48,389 nt of DNA from positions 1-48,389 of the forward strand of contig CAMBTP010000021.1 in the NCBI GenBank assembly GCA_945870855.1, read 5' to 3'. Position 1 is the first letter of the stretch. Every line of letters starts with the position of its first letter. The position numbers and the translations under genes were made by a program. Of this stretch, positions 18,301-26,391 are shown piece by piece. The stretch is from Prosthecobacter debontii (GTDB lineage Bacteria > Verrucomicrobiota > Verrucomicrobiia > Verrucomicrobiales > Akkermansiaceae). The notes under the pieces were generated by a model. The model was not told the DNA's origin, ran no database searches, and worked only from the letters and a program-made list of their open reading frames with translations.

Positions 18301-21300
18301 GCTTCGGGCGAGGTCAACGTGACGCTCTCCACTTTTCGGATTTCTTTCATATCCACGGCAAGCGACTTGGGAGCCGTGCCGTCTGGCTCACTGCGCCATG
18401 CCGTGGCGGCGTCGTGGTCGATCGCCATCAGCGGGCTGTGATCGAGTGCGGAATCGGAAGAGCTCGCGCCCGCAGGGAGCTCGCCGGTCTGGATCGTGCC
18501 TTGGAAAACGCCACCGTGACTGGAAATTTCCGCGAGCTCCATCCTGACCTCGTCGCCGCTGGATGCGGTGAGGCGGATGCCGATCTTGTCCGGCATGGCG
18601 GTGAGATCACGGTCGCCGTCCTTGACCTGAGCGTAGATAAGGTTGCCGGGTTTTATCTGATCGCCGGGGCGTGCTGCTGCGCGGGGTAAGGGCTTCTCGT
18701 CCTCCTCTTCTTCTGCAACCTCCTGTTTCAAGGTATCGGTAAATGAATCATCTTGTTTATTTATAATTTCGCCACTCGCGACCTCAAGCGACCCGTCAGA
18801 GGCGATGCGTAGGCGGGTGTTTCCGAGGAATTCGAACTTGAACTGCTTCTTGAAATCCTCCGGGTAGTCCACGGTGATGATGTCGCCGCCGGTGACTTGC
18901 AGGACGCCGTCGCCGGGTTTCGCCACGCCGAGTGCAGTGGGGATTTCTGAAAGGAAAATACCTTTGCCCGCGCCGCCGCTGGAGAGGAAGGAGTTCTCGA
19001 TGTCGTTGCCCGGCTCAGTGCGGACGACGACAGGAATGCGCGTATCGCCGCGGCTGATGCCGAGATCGGGATCCTGCACCACGATGGGCAGGGCATTGCC
19101 GGGAGTCTGCCATTGCTTCGATTCCTGACCGAGGCGGCCGACCGCGCGCAGCGTTTCCAATTGTGTTAGAAATCGCTGCTCGATGCCATAGACCTCGGCG
19201 AGGTTGTAGAGAGTCTCATTGGCGAGTTCTGCATCCGGCGAGTTTTCTAACACAGAGAGGAAAATGCGGCGCGCGCCTTCGTTGTCGTCCTGGCGGAGGG
19301 CGAGGACGCCGAGGAGGAAATTTGCGCGGATTGCGATGGATGGCACGGGGCTTTCGGCTAGATCCGTGAAAAGCTCCGTGGCTTGATCGTAAACTTTCTG
19401 CGCCATGTAGGTCTCGCCGATACCGAACCTCGCTTCCAGTGCCTCCGGCTGATCCTTGTGGATATTCAGCACTGTGGTGAACTCAGCGCGGGCGATATCG
19501 TATTGGCTGGCGCGTTGGTAATTCTTCGCGAGCAAGAGTTGGATGCGCGCCTTGTCGCGGGCATCGACATTTTCCGCTTCGCCGAATTTCACGAGCCAAC
19601 CGCGAAGGATTTCCTCCGCCCGTTCGTGATCCTCTGGCGTGCCTTGGGCGATGTGTGTTTCAGCTCCGAAAAGCAGTAACTCGACAGGTAGCTCGGCGCG
19701 ATGTGTATCGAATAATCCCTTGTTCGTATAGTATGCCTGCTCGGCGAGTTCCGTTTCCCCGAGTCGAAGGTGCAGGACGATCTGAAGGAGCGGCGCGATG
19801 GGACTATCCTCAGGGATATCCGCGCTGAGGCTGCCCATTTTTCCGTAAGCTTTGCGGAGCAGAGTCCGGGCGTCTGCCATTTCATTTTCGCCGACGGCGC
19901 GGATCGAATTAAGGAGGCCGTTGAGGATCGTGGCGGCGAGCGTGTAATCCTCGCGTGCCATCGCTGCTTGGGCGAAAGGGTAGAGGCGAGTCCATGACTC
20001 GTGGTGGGCGTCCGCTAATAGGATCAGCTTCTGGGTTTCTAACAGGCGGGCGAGATCTCGCTTTTCCGGGGAAATGAGCAGCATCCCGGCCTCCGCGCTG
20101 AGTCGGCCCATTTTTAGATCGCGGAGCATACCGAACAAGCGGGTTTTTGATTCATCCGGCATCTCCTTGGAATTGCGTGCGGCCTCCAGCCATCCGCGCG
20201 CCGGCCACTCGCCCATACTGGATGGTTGGAAGGGTTCGCTGAGTGCGTGCTTGCGTGATGCGGAGAGAATTTTCTCCATCGCCGCAAAGTTACCGCCCTG
20301 GAAATCGAGGTTCGCGATCTCCGCTGCGTAGGCTCCTTTGAAATCTGTGTTTACTTCGTAACGCTGCATCAGGAAAACTCTCCCTTCGGCGGGCTTCATA
20401 GTGCCTGCGACCTTGAGCGCACACGCGAAGGATTCCAATTTTGAGGGATCGAGATCCATGCGTGAACGCCACCAAGTAGCGGCTTCCGCTTTCATGCCTA
20501 GCTCTGAGAGGATATCGCCGATGCGAGGTGAATTATAGAGAGGTGAATCACTGATCTTTGATGCTTCGGCAATCCATGGCAGGGCCTTGCGGATGATCGC
20601 TTCGTTCTTCGTTTCGCAGAGACGGAGCCATGTATCGGGATGCGAGGTGGACGCAGGAAACGATAATAAATGCTGCGCGGCGGCGAGCTGTGTTTCCTTT
20701 GCTGTTAGAAAAGAGGATTCGAGCCAGCGCTCCGCCGATTCGAAATCTTTGGGGAATTCCTTGCATAGTGTTGCGTAATGCTGGGCGGAAACCTCGCTGG
20801 ATTTCCCGCCGAGGTGATGACGGTAAACATAAGCGAGCCGCGCGAGTAGATGGCGGCGAATGTCCGGCGGCCATTGTTTACCTAACAACTCCTTGCAAGC
20901 CTGACCCGATTTTCCGCCGTCCTCACGAGTCTGCCGCCAGAGTTTTGCCACGGAATCGTTCTGGTAATCCCGTTTCGCAATCGTCCACTCGCGGTTGCGC
21001 TGCTTGTCTGCGGGTGCAGGATTCCAAACCCGATCTTGAAAGCCCGCGAGATGTGGGAAAGCCCGAGCACTAGCGATCACTGCTTTTAAATCCTCACGGA
21101 ACGCCGCTTCGTTCGGGGCGGAGTCGTAGAGATGTTTCACGAGTTCCTCTGTCGAGGCATCCTCGGCGGGGGATACTGCGAGGAAACGGCGCGCCGTCTC
21201 CCTTGATTTCGCGGTGTCCTTGATGCGATCGCGATACACATCAAGGGCCAAGATTGCTCGCAGCTTCGCAGCTCCGGCGGGATTCTTTTCGATGGCATCG

Positions 21301-22364
21301 GCCAAGCCCTTGGCGGCGAGTTGATGATTCTCTCCGCACCAACCAACATAGGCGCGAGCGAGATCGCGGACAACCACATCGTACTGCATCACCTTGCTGG
21401 CGATGGCCAATGCGCGGGTATTGTCACCGGCTTCGGCGGCGGCTTGAGCGGAGCGGGCGAGGGGATCATATCGGTCCCCCATGCGTGGATAGGCCGCGAG
21501 GTAACGAAGCGCCTCCGCCTCGATCTCGGCTGGATTCGATTTCGCGGAGACCATCGCCTCGATGAGAGTTCGGTGGGATTCAGAATCGCCTGCGCTGAGG
21601 GATTTCCGGAAAGACACGACTGCATTCGAGTGCTGCCCGAGCTGGCTCTCGAAGCGGCCTTGCAAGAAAGCGATGCGTCGCTTGGAACGAGCATCAATCT
21701 GCCCGCCACGGCTCGTGATCTTCTTCGCGATCTGCAAGCCCTCTGCCCATTTCTCACAACGCGTGGCGGACTGCATACCTTGGATGGAAATGCCCGTTAG
21801 TATGGAACCGGGCGGCAGCTTCGCAACCATCTCGGAGGCGAGAGTGGTCGCTTCGGCGTGGGATTCCGGCTTGTCCGTCGCGATCCAGATTTTCAGGGCA
21901 CGGATGCCTTGTTCCTGAGAACCGCCGTTGCGCCAGATCGCGGCGCGTTGAGTGGCGGCAAGAGTCGCGCGACCGCTACGCTCGTAAGCGGTGGCGATCC
22001 TATCCCTCGCTTCGTTGGAAAGGGCGTCGGTGGGGAGGATTTCCAAAAACTGCCGTGCCGATGTGATGACATCATCGTGCCGCGCGGTGGCGGCATATCC
22101 ATCGATCAGTTTCAACGCCACCTCCGCGCGGCGCGGATGATCCTGCTGCGCCCGTGCGAACTTCGATGCTGTGCGGATCAGCCCGAAGACCTGGCCTTCC
22201 TTTTCGTAAATCCCTATGAGCTCCAGCATCAGCCCCGCACCGGCCTGGGAAGTCTCGGCAGTTTCCTTGAGGCGGGCTTCGAGGGTGGCGGTGTCCTCCG
22301 CCGCTGCGCCAGCAATTAGCAGAGGTATGCAAACAAATAGCGGGATTTTTTTTAGGAATTTCAT
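15324..22364 (-). CDS. Giant secreted TPR protein with Ig-like repeats and a discoidin-like domain
   Basis: 2346 aa from ATG 22364, chosen because it gives a signal peptide (MKFLKKIPLFVCIPLLIAGA). The frame stays open to 22478 only because it joins a toxin remnant upstream. Residues 25-1070 are TPR/solenoid. From about 1075 to 2060 come beta modules: Ig-like repeats with the pattern D-x-D-D followed by ET/ESG..TGVF (for example VVDFDLDTSVNRDTV near 1690 and ESGASTGVF; LLEDPDLDVSADRD near 1968), an F5/8 type C (discoidin)-like domain near 1305-1378, and a PA14-like stretch near 1450-1515. The last 220 residues are TPRs of the YbgF/BamD kind. It is the last gene of the cluster with DUF1501 and the cytochrome protein. 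It probably acts in the periplasm or on the surface. Confidence 0.85.
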   Translation of the reverse strand: MKFLKKIPLFVCIPLLIAGAAAEDTATLEARLKETAETSQAGAGLMLELIGIYEKEGQVFGLIRTASKFARAQQDHPRRAEVALKLIDGYAATARHDDVITSARQFLEILPTDALSNEARDRIATAYERSGRATLAATQRAAIWRNGGSQEQGIRALKIWIATDKPESHAEATTLASEMVAKLPPGSILTGISIQGMQSATRCEKWAEGLQIAKKITSRGGQIDARSKRRIAFLQGRFESQLGQHSNAVVSFRKSLSAGDSESHRTLIEAMVSAKSNPAEIEAEALRYLAAYPRMGDRYDPLARSAQAAAEAGDNTRALAIASKVMQYDVVVRDLARAYVGWCGENHQLAAKGLADAIEKNPAGAAKLRAILALDVYRDRIKDTAKSRETARRFLAVSPAEDASTEELVKHLYDSAPNEAAFREDLKAVIASARAFPHLAGFQDRVWNPAPADKQRNREWTIAKRDYQNDSVAKLWRQTREDGGKSGQACKELLGKQWPPDIRRHLLARLAYVYRHHLGGKSSEVSAQHYATLCKEFPKDFESAERWLESSFLTAKETQLAAAQHLLSFPASTSHPDTWLRLCETKNEAIIRKALPWIAEASKISDSPLYNSPRIGDILSELGMKAEAATWWRSRMDLDPSKLESFACALKVAGTMKPAEGRVFLMQRYEVNTDFKGAYAAEIANLDFQGGNFAAMEKILSASRKHALSEPFQPSSMGEWPARGWLEAARNSKEMPDESKTRLFGMLRDLKMGRLSAEAGMLLISPEKRDLARLLETQKLILLADAHHESWTRLYPFAQAAMAREDYTLAATILNGLLNSIRAVGENEMADARTLLRKAYGKMGSLSADIPEDSPIAPLLQIVLHLRLGETELAEQAYYTNKGLFDTHRAELPVELLLFGAETHIAQGTPEDHERAEEILRGWLVKFGEAENVDARDKARIQLLLAKNYQRASQYDIARAEFTTVLNIHKDQPEALEARFGIGETYMAQKVYDQATELFTDLAESPVPSIAIRANFLLGVLALRQDDNEGARRIFLSVLENSPDAELANETLYNLAEVYGIEQRFLTQLETLRAVGRLGQESKQWQTPGNALPIVVQDPDLGISRGDTRIPVVVRTEPGNDIENSFLSSGGAGKGIFLSEIPTALGVAKPGDGVLQVTGGDIITVDYPEDFKKQFKFEFLGNTRLRIASDGSLEVASGEIINKQDDSFTDTLKQEVAEEEEDEKPLPRAAARPGDQIKPGNLIYAQVKDGDRDLTAMPDKIGIRLTASSGDEVRMELAEISSHGGVFQGTIQTGELPAGASSSDSALDHSPLMAIDHDAATAWRSEPDGTAPKSLAVDMKEIRKVESVTLTSPEAENEAPVRMRLRGSQDGRLWFDLAEFPKPADVPPIVFPDAGMELRTYKIPVKDLSETYKWEEIVEAAKKIEPTAKTEVKTLSWQAPEEGEDAYFLIWSGPLVQERDGAMRIEVSGRTTAIMLDGRLVLAPGEGGRSADIFASRGIHKLTVFSIATPQARAVEVFRARANPNAAELKMLPFAETDFKTLPGIPKFEKPEIGEITKEENRWILKTPAREIRHLDFEFLEYRGEAIAVSNVDISGGGAKHIPPAENVLELADNDILELAPGDTVKVAYLDELTAGGLQPNRLLEKSLTATYHNGVITPISYDFARAGGGTVQGSRKELLRIEPGERIVAEVVDFDLDTSVNRDTVEVTVQLNGEAPFNVLATESGASTGVFLAEIDSAAEKDGDKLVVKAGDKVYLRYRDTQNTFPGHASDRESVVFLNNPTDGIVRILESETPAGGAPRIIPAGETPPADHVGKIEYRMPLTVEVIDSDQAKDSSSTVTVAVTTTQGATKMIECKLSRAYAPADETLDSASNPALFEGRFVGQIPLLLGDAMKPTENPEVESEDEKDAPKLIVLNSLGNDIFTASYRDESRGADLASKASLSSAATLRITDTEYLEDAEIAHVGTKIYLLLEDPDLDVSADRDKALVRVMTASGEDETLEIEETLSHSGVFSTSFPLVANTKPTPSNSKGEIECNFGDEITVGYLDNVAQTPDGLTIIEKKIPVALGTDGEMAAFSKSFKNEELAIQTQFHIAESHFELFKGHRTLKNEVEAEENLKAGRRVLRQLREDYPDPKYAPRVAYLLGQFAQEMKAWDEAIAAYRSIVANHPGHNLAPDAQYKLGQCHEEAGELDEALEAYVTLAATYPKSPLIANVMLRINEHFYAKEEFSVAASVGAKFTERFPNHEWAPKMAFRVGQCHYKLESYSKAGLAFDAFVKTYPENELTAQALFWAGESYRTGKDIPAAFRRYNRCRWDFPESDAAKYSRGRLALPELLEQFEREANLD

Positions 22365-22373
22365 ACTACACAT

Positions 22374-22478
22374 TATAAATCGCTCACCTAGCCCATCGAC
22401 CTTCCTTTCGTAATAGACGGCTGCTTCGACGAATTCCGCTTCCGCATTCTCGTCCCAGTTGATCGTCATACCACTCAC
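22374..22478 (-). pseudogene. Truncated ParE/RelE-type toxin (N-terminal third only)
   Basis: From GTG 22478 (or ATG 22469) the frame encodes about 35 residues, including WDENAEAEFVEAAVYYER and GLGERF, which is the start of the ParE/RelE toxin family (pattern A-x-x-E-F-x-E-A-x-x-Y-Y-E...G-L-G-x-x-F). A full toxin would continue for about 60 more residues with the Arg and Tyr of the active core; here the frame instead runs into the start of the giant TPR gene. The GTG overlaps the antitoxin TGA (22475-22478), the normal toxin position. The toxin is therefore broken and presumably inactive. Confidence 0.78.
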
Positions 22479-22732
22479 TTGTGGAGGTTGCTGATGCGAT
22501 CCCGGGCGTTTTCCATGACTTGATCGTGGGGGACAAGAATCGCCGTGCCATCGTCAATGCTTCGCGAGCGGTGCTGGATTTCCAACAGCCATTCTTCGCT
22601 CATATCTTCGGCATCATCCAAGCTTTCGAGCAGGCGATTAGCTAGCCGGGAACGTTCTGGCAAGGGAAGGTGGAGGACTTCCTTCTCGAGATCTGCGTAG
22701 TTTTGGACTAGTGTATCCATAGGTGAAAGCAT
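22475..22732 (-). CDS. Antitoxin of a ParE-type addiction module (PF09720-like)
   Basis: 85 aa. It resembles the small addiction-module component family paired with ParE/RelE toxins: a helical N-terminus with LHLPLPERSRLANRLLESLD (about 22-42), then a W-containing middle (EEWLLEIQHRSRSI) and a C-terminal helix. ATG 22732 or ATG 22720 could start it. The stop overlaps the start of the toxin remnant by 4 nt. The gene lies between two members of the TPR-Ig cluster, 70 nt after one and before the other. Since the toxin is truncated, the antitoxin is an orphan, unless a related toxin exists elsewhere in the genome. Confidence 0.82.
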   Translation of the reverse strand: MLSPMDTLVQNYADLEKEVLHLPLPERSRLANRLLESLDDAEDMSEEWLLEIQHRSRSIDDGTAILVPHDQVMENARDRISNLHK

Positions 22733-22802
22733 GGCGTTAATTTTCTGATGTTCCAGTAGTTTCGCGGAGCGATAAGGGCGGCTAGTGGTCGGGCTAAAGT
22801 TT

Positions 22803-25067
22803 TCAAAATCCTGCTTTGGTTAGGGCTTCGACGATCTTGTTCGCTTCCGGGGAGATTTCGCTTTCGGGGTAGTCGTCGATGAGTTGTTGGAACTTTTTCC
22901 GTGCCTCGGGTTTGCGGTCGAGCTTGTAGAGGCAGCGGCCGTAGTTGAAGAGGATCACGTCGAGGAAATTTGCGTCGGGATAATCGGCGAGGACGTTTTC
23001 GAAGACATCGACGGCGCGGGCGTAGTCTTCTTTTTGGTAATAAAACGCGGCCATTTTTGCCACCGCATCGCCGACCCTACCGGAGTCCGGGAACTGCTCA
23101 TAGACTTGCTGGTAGGCGACGAAGGCGTTTTCGAAAAGTTTCGGTGCCTCGCCGCCGGTAGCCTTGAGCGCCATGGCTTCGTAGCACTCGCCGATCTGGA
23201 ACTGCGCTTCGCCGCGCAGGGGGCTGTTGGGAATTTTGGCGACGCTTGCGTAGAGATTAATCGCGCGGGTAAAATTGTCCCGCTTCCGCTCGACGTTCGC
23301 TTGCTGGAGCATCGCCTCATCGACGAAGGCGCTGGAGGGAAATTCCGCGAGCAGCTTGCGACTCATGCCGAGTGCGAGATCGAGCTGATCCATTGCGAAG
23401 TAGATGCGCCAGAGTTGGACGTAGGTTTCCTCTAGCAGCTCACCGCCAATTTTTTGCGACTCTGCGAGCAGATCCTCGCAGACATCGAGCGCTTCCGCAT
23501 ATTTCAGATCCGCTTTCGCATTGAGGCCGAATTCTTTGTAATGGTTGCCGACTTCGGTAAGCGCGGAGGCCGTGCGGAGCTGGGTTTTCAGGCGTAGGTC
23601 GGCATCGGTGATCTCCGTTTGCGTGACCCGCATCTCGCCGAGGTTGCCCTCGATGATGCGCGCCTCGGCAGTCCGGACTAGGGTTCCTTCGGAAAGGTTG
23701 AGATCGTCGCGGTAAACCAGGCGTATCACTTGGCCGGGCTCGCCGGTGAGTGAGTTTTTGGTGCTACCAGTTAGTAGTGGGATCGCGTTGCGGAAAACGC
23801 CCGCCTGCTTGGTTTCGCGGAGCGTTACCGGCAAGCTTCGGAGCAGGAGCATGGGGTCGATCCGGGATTTCATGTCCTCGCCCTCGGGGCCTTCGGTGAG
23901 TTCGCCGCTGGCCACGCCGCTTGCGACTTCGTCATCGATTTCATCAGCGGTCTTCTGCCGGAAAACCTGCACGGTGGCCTCTAAAGAATCCTCTTTGGCG
24001 CTGGTGTCGCGGTCGGCGTCGGTCACCTGGACGTGGACTGATTTTCCGATCACTGCGGCCTGCAAGTCCTGTTGATAGGAGCCGTCTGTGATGCGGGCGA
24101 AACCATTTCCGATGACCTGCACTTCCTTCGTGAGTTTTCGATTGAAGGCTTTGGAGGCGGTGTGCGCGTCCGTGTAGGTGATCGTGACAACATCGCCGCC
24201 GCGGACCTCGAGGAGGCTGTTGTCCGGCACGGCGGTTCCCGATTGGGTGGGAATGCTGCCCAAGGCAAGTCGTGGGTGGCGGCCGACGGGGTCGCAGAGG
24301 ACGGTTTCGCTGTCGCCACTTTTCGTAACGCAGGTGACTTTGATCTGTGTGCCTGGCTCGAAGATCGCGAAATCCCGGTCGTCGAGTTTCACGTAGAGCC
24401 GCTTGCCTGCTTCAACCTTTTCCGATTTCGAGTCCTCGGAGGAAATGGCGGTGCCGACTTTTTCCAAGGCCTCGATCGCGCGGCTGTAGTGGCCGAGTTT
24501 GAAATGGCCGAGACCGATGAAGTGGTAGGCTTCGTTGACCTCCGGTGCGGTGGGGAATCGCTCTATTACATCACGCATAATCGTGAAACATTTCCCATAA
24601 TTCCCCGCCTCGTAAAAGCAGCGTCCGGAGCTAAGGACGGCATGGGCGCGGAGGGTATCGTCCTCGTTGTCCTCGCTCGCGGCGGCCTCGTAGTGCAGGC
24701 GTGCTTTGTCGAAATCTTTTGTCTCTTCTAACAGATGATCGGCGAGACGAAGGTGAGCCTCGAAACGAATCGCACTGCGGGGATAGCGCTCGACCACGGA
24801 CTCCCAGATCTCCATCGCCTTCTCATTCTCGCCAACCTCAAGCCGTGCATCGCCCGCCTGCATTAGCTTGCGAGCGGCGCGATCCTCGATGATGGAACCT
24901 CGCTCGGCTTTTTCCTCCTGGGCTTGGGTAACGGTGAAGAGAAGAAGGAAGAGGAACCACGGATGGACACGGATAAACACGGATGAAGAAAAGAGGAGAT
25001 TTGGAAGGGATTTTTTTCTGAGAATGATTCGGGGGAATTCGCGTTCATTCGCGGTTAAAATCTTCAT
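22803..25067 (-). CDS. Secreted TPR protein with two Ig-like repeats
   Basis: 754 aa from ATG 25067, which overlaps the DUF1501 stop as ATGA. The first 38 residues derive almost wholly from a repeat element; then FLFLLLFTVTQAQ forms the hydrophobic core and cleavage site of a signal peptide. GTG 24980 would give a shorter, more normal leader. TPRs occupy about 60-215, two Ig-like modules about 222-312 (KLDDRDFAIFEPG) and 342-459 (VTDADRDTSAKED, then LRETKQAGVF), and more TPRs 480-750, ending in YPESEISPEANKIV. The TPR/Ig/TPR plan is that of the giant protein downstream, so the two are paralogues of different size. The upstream frame extension to 25286 is Arg-rich antisense noise. Role unknown. 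Confidence 0.82.
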   Translation of the reverse strand: MKILTANEREFPRIILRKKSLPNLLFSSSVFIRVHPWFLFLLLFTVTQAQEEKAERGSIIEDRAARKLMQAGDARLEVGENEKAMEIWESVVERYPRSAIRFEAHLRLADHLLEETKDFDKARLHYEAAASEDNEDDTLRAHAVLSSGRCFYEAGNYGKCFTIMRDVIERFPTAPEVNEAYHFIGLGHFKLGHYSRAIEALEKVGTAISSEDSKSEKVEAGKRLYVKLDDRDFAIFEPGTQIKVTCVTKSGDSETVLCDPVGRHPRLALGSIPTQSGTAVPDNSLLEVRGGDVVTITYTDAHTASKAFNRKLTKEVQVIGNGFARITDGSYQQDLQAAVIGKSVHVQVTDADRDTSAKEDSLEATVQVFRQKTADEIDDEVASGVASGELTEGPEGEDMKSRIDPMLLLRSLPVTLRETKQAGVFRNAIPLLTGSTKNSLTGEPGQVIRLVYRDDLNLSEGTLVRTAEARIIEGNLGEMRVTQTEITDADLRLKTQLRTASALTEVGNHYKEFGLNAKADLKYAEALDVCEDLLAESQKIGGELLEETYVQLWRIYFAMDQLDLALGMSRKLLAEFPSSAFVDEAMLQQANVERKRDNFTRAINLYASVAKIPNSPLRGEAQFQIGECYEAMALKATGGEAPKLFENAFVAYQQVYEQFPDSGRVGDAVAKMAAFYYQKEDYARAVDVFENVLADYPDANFLDVILFNYGRCLYKLDRKPEARKKFQQLIDDYPESEISPEANKIVEALTKAGF
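24955..25056. repeat. AACC-bounded repeat element inside a coding N-terminus
   Basis: The left end is AACCACGGATG followed by two more CACGGAT units (24955-24986); the right end is CATTCGCGGTT (25046-25056). The ends are imperfect inverted repeats (9 of 11 match). Layout and length (102 nt) match the AACC-bounded elements at 33675-34156. It lies wholly within codons 4-38 of the TPR-Ig gene. Confidence 0.65.
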
Positions 25068-26320
25068 ACGAAAAGCTCGGTGATTGGTTGTGCCTCCTTG
25101 AGCACGAGGCGCATGGGGCGGCCTTGGGGGGTGATGACTTCTTTGCTGAGGTCGATCCCGAGGGCGTGGCAGAGGGTGGCGTGGAGGTCGTGGACTTTTA
25201 CTGGGCGTTCGGCGGGTTCCATGCCGTCTTCGTCGGACGCGCCGATGAGAGTGCCGCCCTTCGTGCCGCCGCCGGCGACGAGGCAACTGAAGCAGCGCGC
25301 CCAGTGGTCGCGCCCGGCACCTTCGTTGATGCGCGGAGTGCGGCCGAATTCGCTGAGAACGATGACCAAGGTTTTTTCCAAAAGCCCGTTCGCTTTGAGA
25401 TCGGAGATGAGCGATGCGATGCCCGAGTCCATCGCCGCGGCGTGGGCGCGCATGGCGGGAAAAATGTTGCCGTGGTTGTCAAAGCCACCGCGGTTCACCT
25501 GCACGAAACGCACGCCCTTTTCCACGAGGCGGCGGGCGAGCAGCGCGCCGCGCCCAAACTCAGTGTTGCCGTAACGCTCGATCGTTTCCGGCTTTTCCTC
25601 ATCGATCTCGAAGGCTTTCAGCGCCGGACTTTCCATCAGCGCGACTGCGTCTTTCAGCGCCTGCTCGGAGGCCTTGAGTTCCGTCGCGCCGAGGTTACCG
25701 GAAAGCTCCGCGTTCATCCGCTCCAACACCTGCAAGCGCCGCATCCCGCGTTCATGGCTGATGCCTTCCGGAAACGCGAGATAGGGATCTTTCTCGCCCG
25801 GCAGTCCGACAAAATACGCCTCGCAGCGCTGGCCGAGGTAACCGGCGCGGGCGGGCTGGCCGCTGATGCTCACGAAGGCGGGAAGGTCACCGAGCGGTTC
25901 GCGCTCATGCACTACCAACGATCCCATGCCGGGATGCAGGATGTTCGGCGATTGGGGGAAACCTGTCTGCAGTTCATATTGCGCGCGGCCATGGTCGCCG
26001 TTCGTCCCTGCGATCGAGCGGATTAGCGCGGCGTGGTGCATCTGCTTGGCGACCTGCGGGAAAATTTCCGAGATCTCGATGCCGGGCACGGTCGTCTTGA
26101 TCGGGTTGAATTCGCCCTGCACTTTGCGGCCTGGTTTAGGATCCCAGGTATCGAGGTGGCTCATGCCGCCGCTGTTCCAAAAAAGGATCACGTGCTCCGC
26201 GTGGCCTTTCCCCGGCACGGCCTGCGCCATCAACCGGCTGATCGGCATACCAAGCATCGATGCGCTGAACATTTTCAGCATCTTGCGGCGGGTGAACTGG
26301 TAGTCGTTGCAGGGGTTCAT
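25064..26320 (-). CDS. DUF1501 domain protein (sulfatase/alkaline-phosphatase-like fold), Tat-type signal
   Basis: 418 aa. The N-terminus TRRKMLKMFSASMLGMPISR carries a twin-arginine-like leader. The body matches the DUF1501 family of planctomycetes and verrucomicrobia: HVILFWNSGGMSHLDTWDPKP (about 43-63), GTNGDHGRAQYELQTGFP, then FVQVNRGGFDNHGN and LSEFGRTPRINEGAGRDHW, giving conserved Asp, His and Glu residues of an alkaline-phosphatase-like metal site. The substrate is not established. Such genes nearly always lie next to DUF1549/DUF1553 cytochrome genes, as here (71 nt upstream), and the pair is thought to act in the periplasm. Its stop overlaps the start of the TPR-Ig gene (ATGA), so translation is coupled. 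Confidence 0.93.
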   Translation of the reverse strand: MNPCNDYQFTRRKMLKMFSASMLGMPISRLMAQAVPGKGHAEHVILFWNSGGMSHLDTWDPKPGRKVQGEFNPIKTTVPGIEISEIFPQVAKQMHHAALIRSIAGTNGDHGRAQYELQTGFPQSPNILHPGMGSLVVHEREPLGDLPAFVSISGQPARAGYLGQRCEAYFVGLPGEKDPYLAFPEGISHERGMRRLQVLERMNAELSGNLGATELKASEQALKDAVALMESPALKAFEIDEEKPETIERYGNTEFGRGALLARRLVEKGVRFVQVNRGGFDNHGNIFPAMRAHAAAMDSGIASLISDLKANGLLEKTLVIVLSEFGRTPRINEGAGRDHWARCFSCLVAGGGTKGGTLIGASDEDGMEPAERPVKVHDLHATLCHALGIDLSKEVITPQGRPMRLVLKEAQPITELFV

Positions 26321-26391
26321 TTTTTTCAGGGGTCGGGGGATGAGTGCCGAGTGATCAGTGAGCGGTGATCAGTGGTGGACTTGGGTTGTGG

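Noticed and set aside
25068..25286. Arg/Pro-rich N-terminal extension of the TPR-Ig protein
   Set aside because: Antisense-like composition inside the DUF1501 gene; the ATGA overlap at 25064-25067 and the signal peptide core support a later start.
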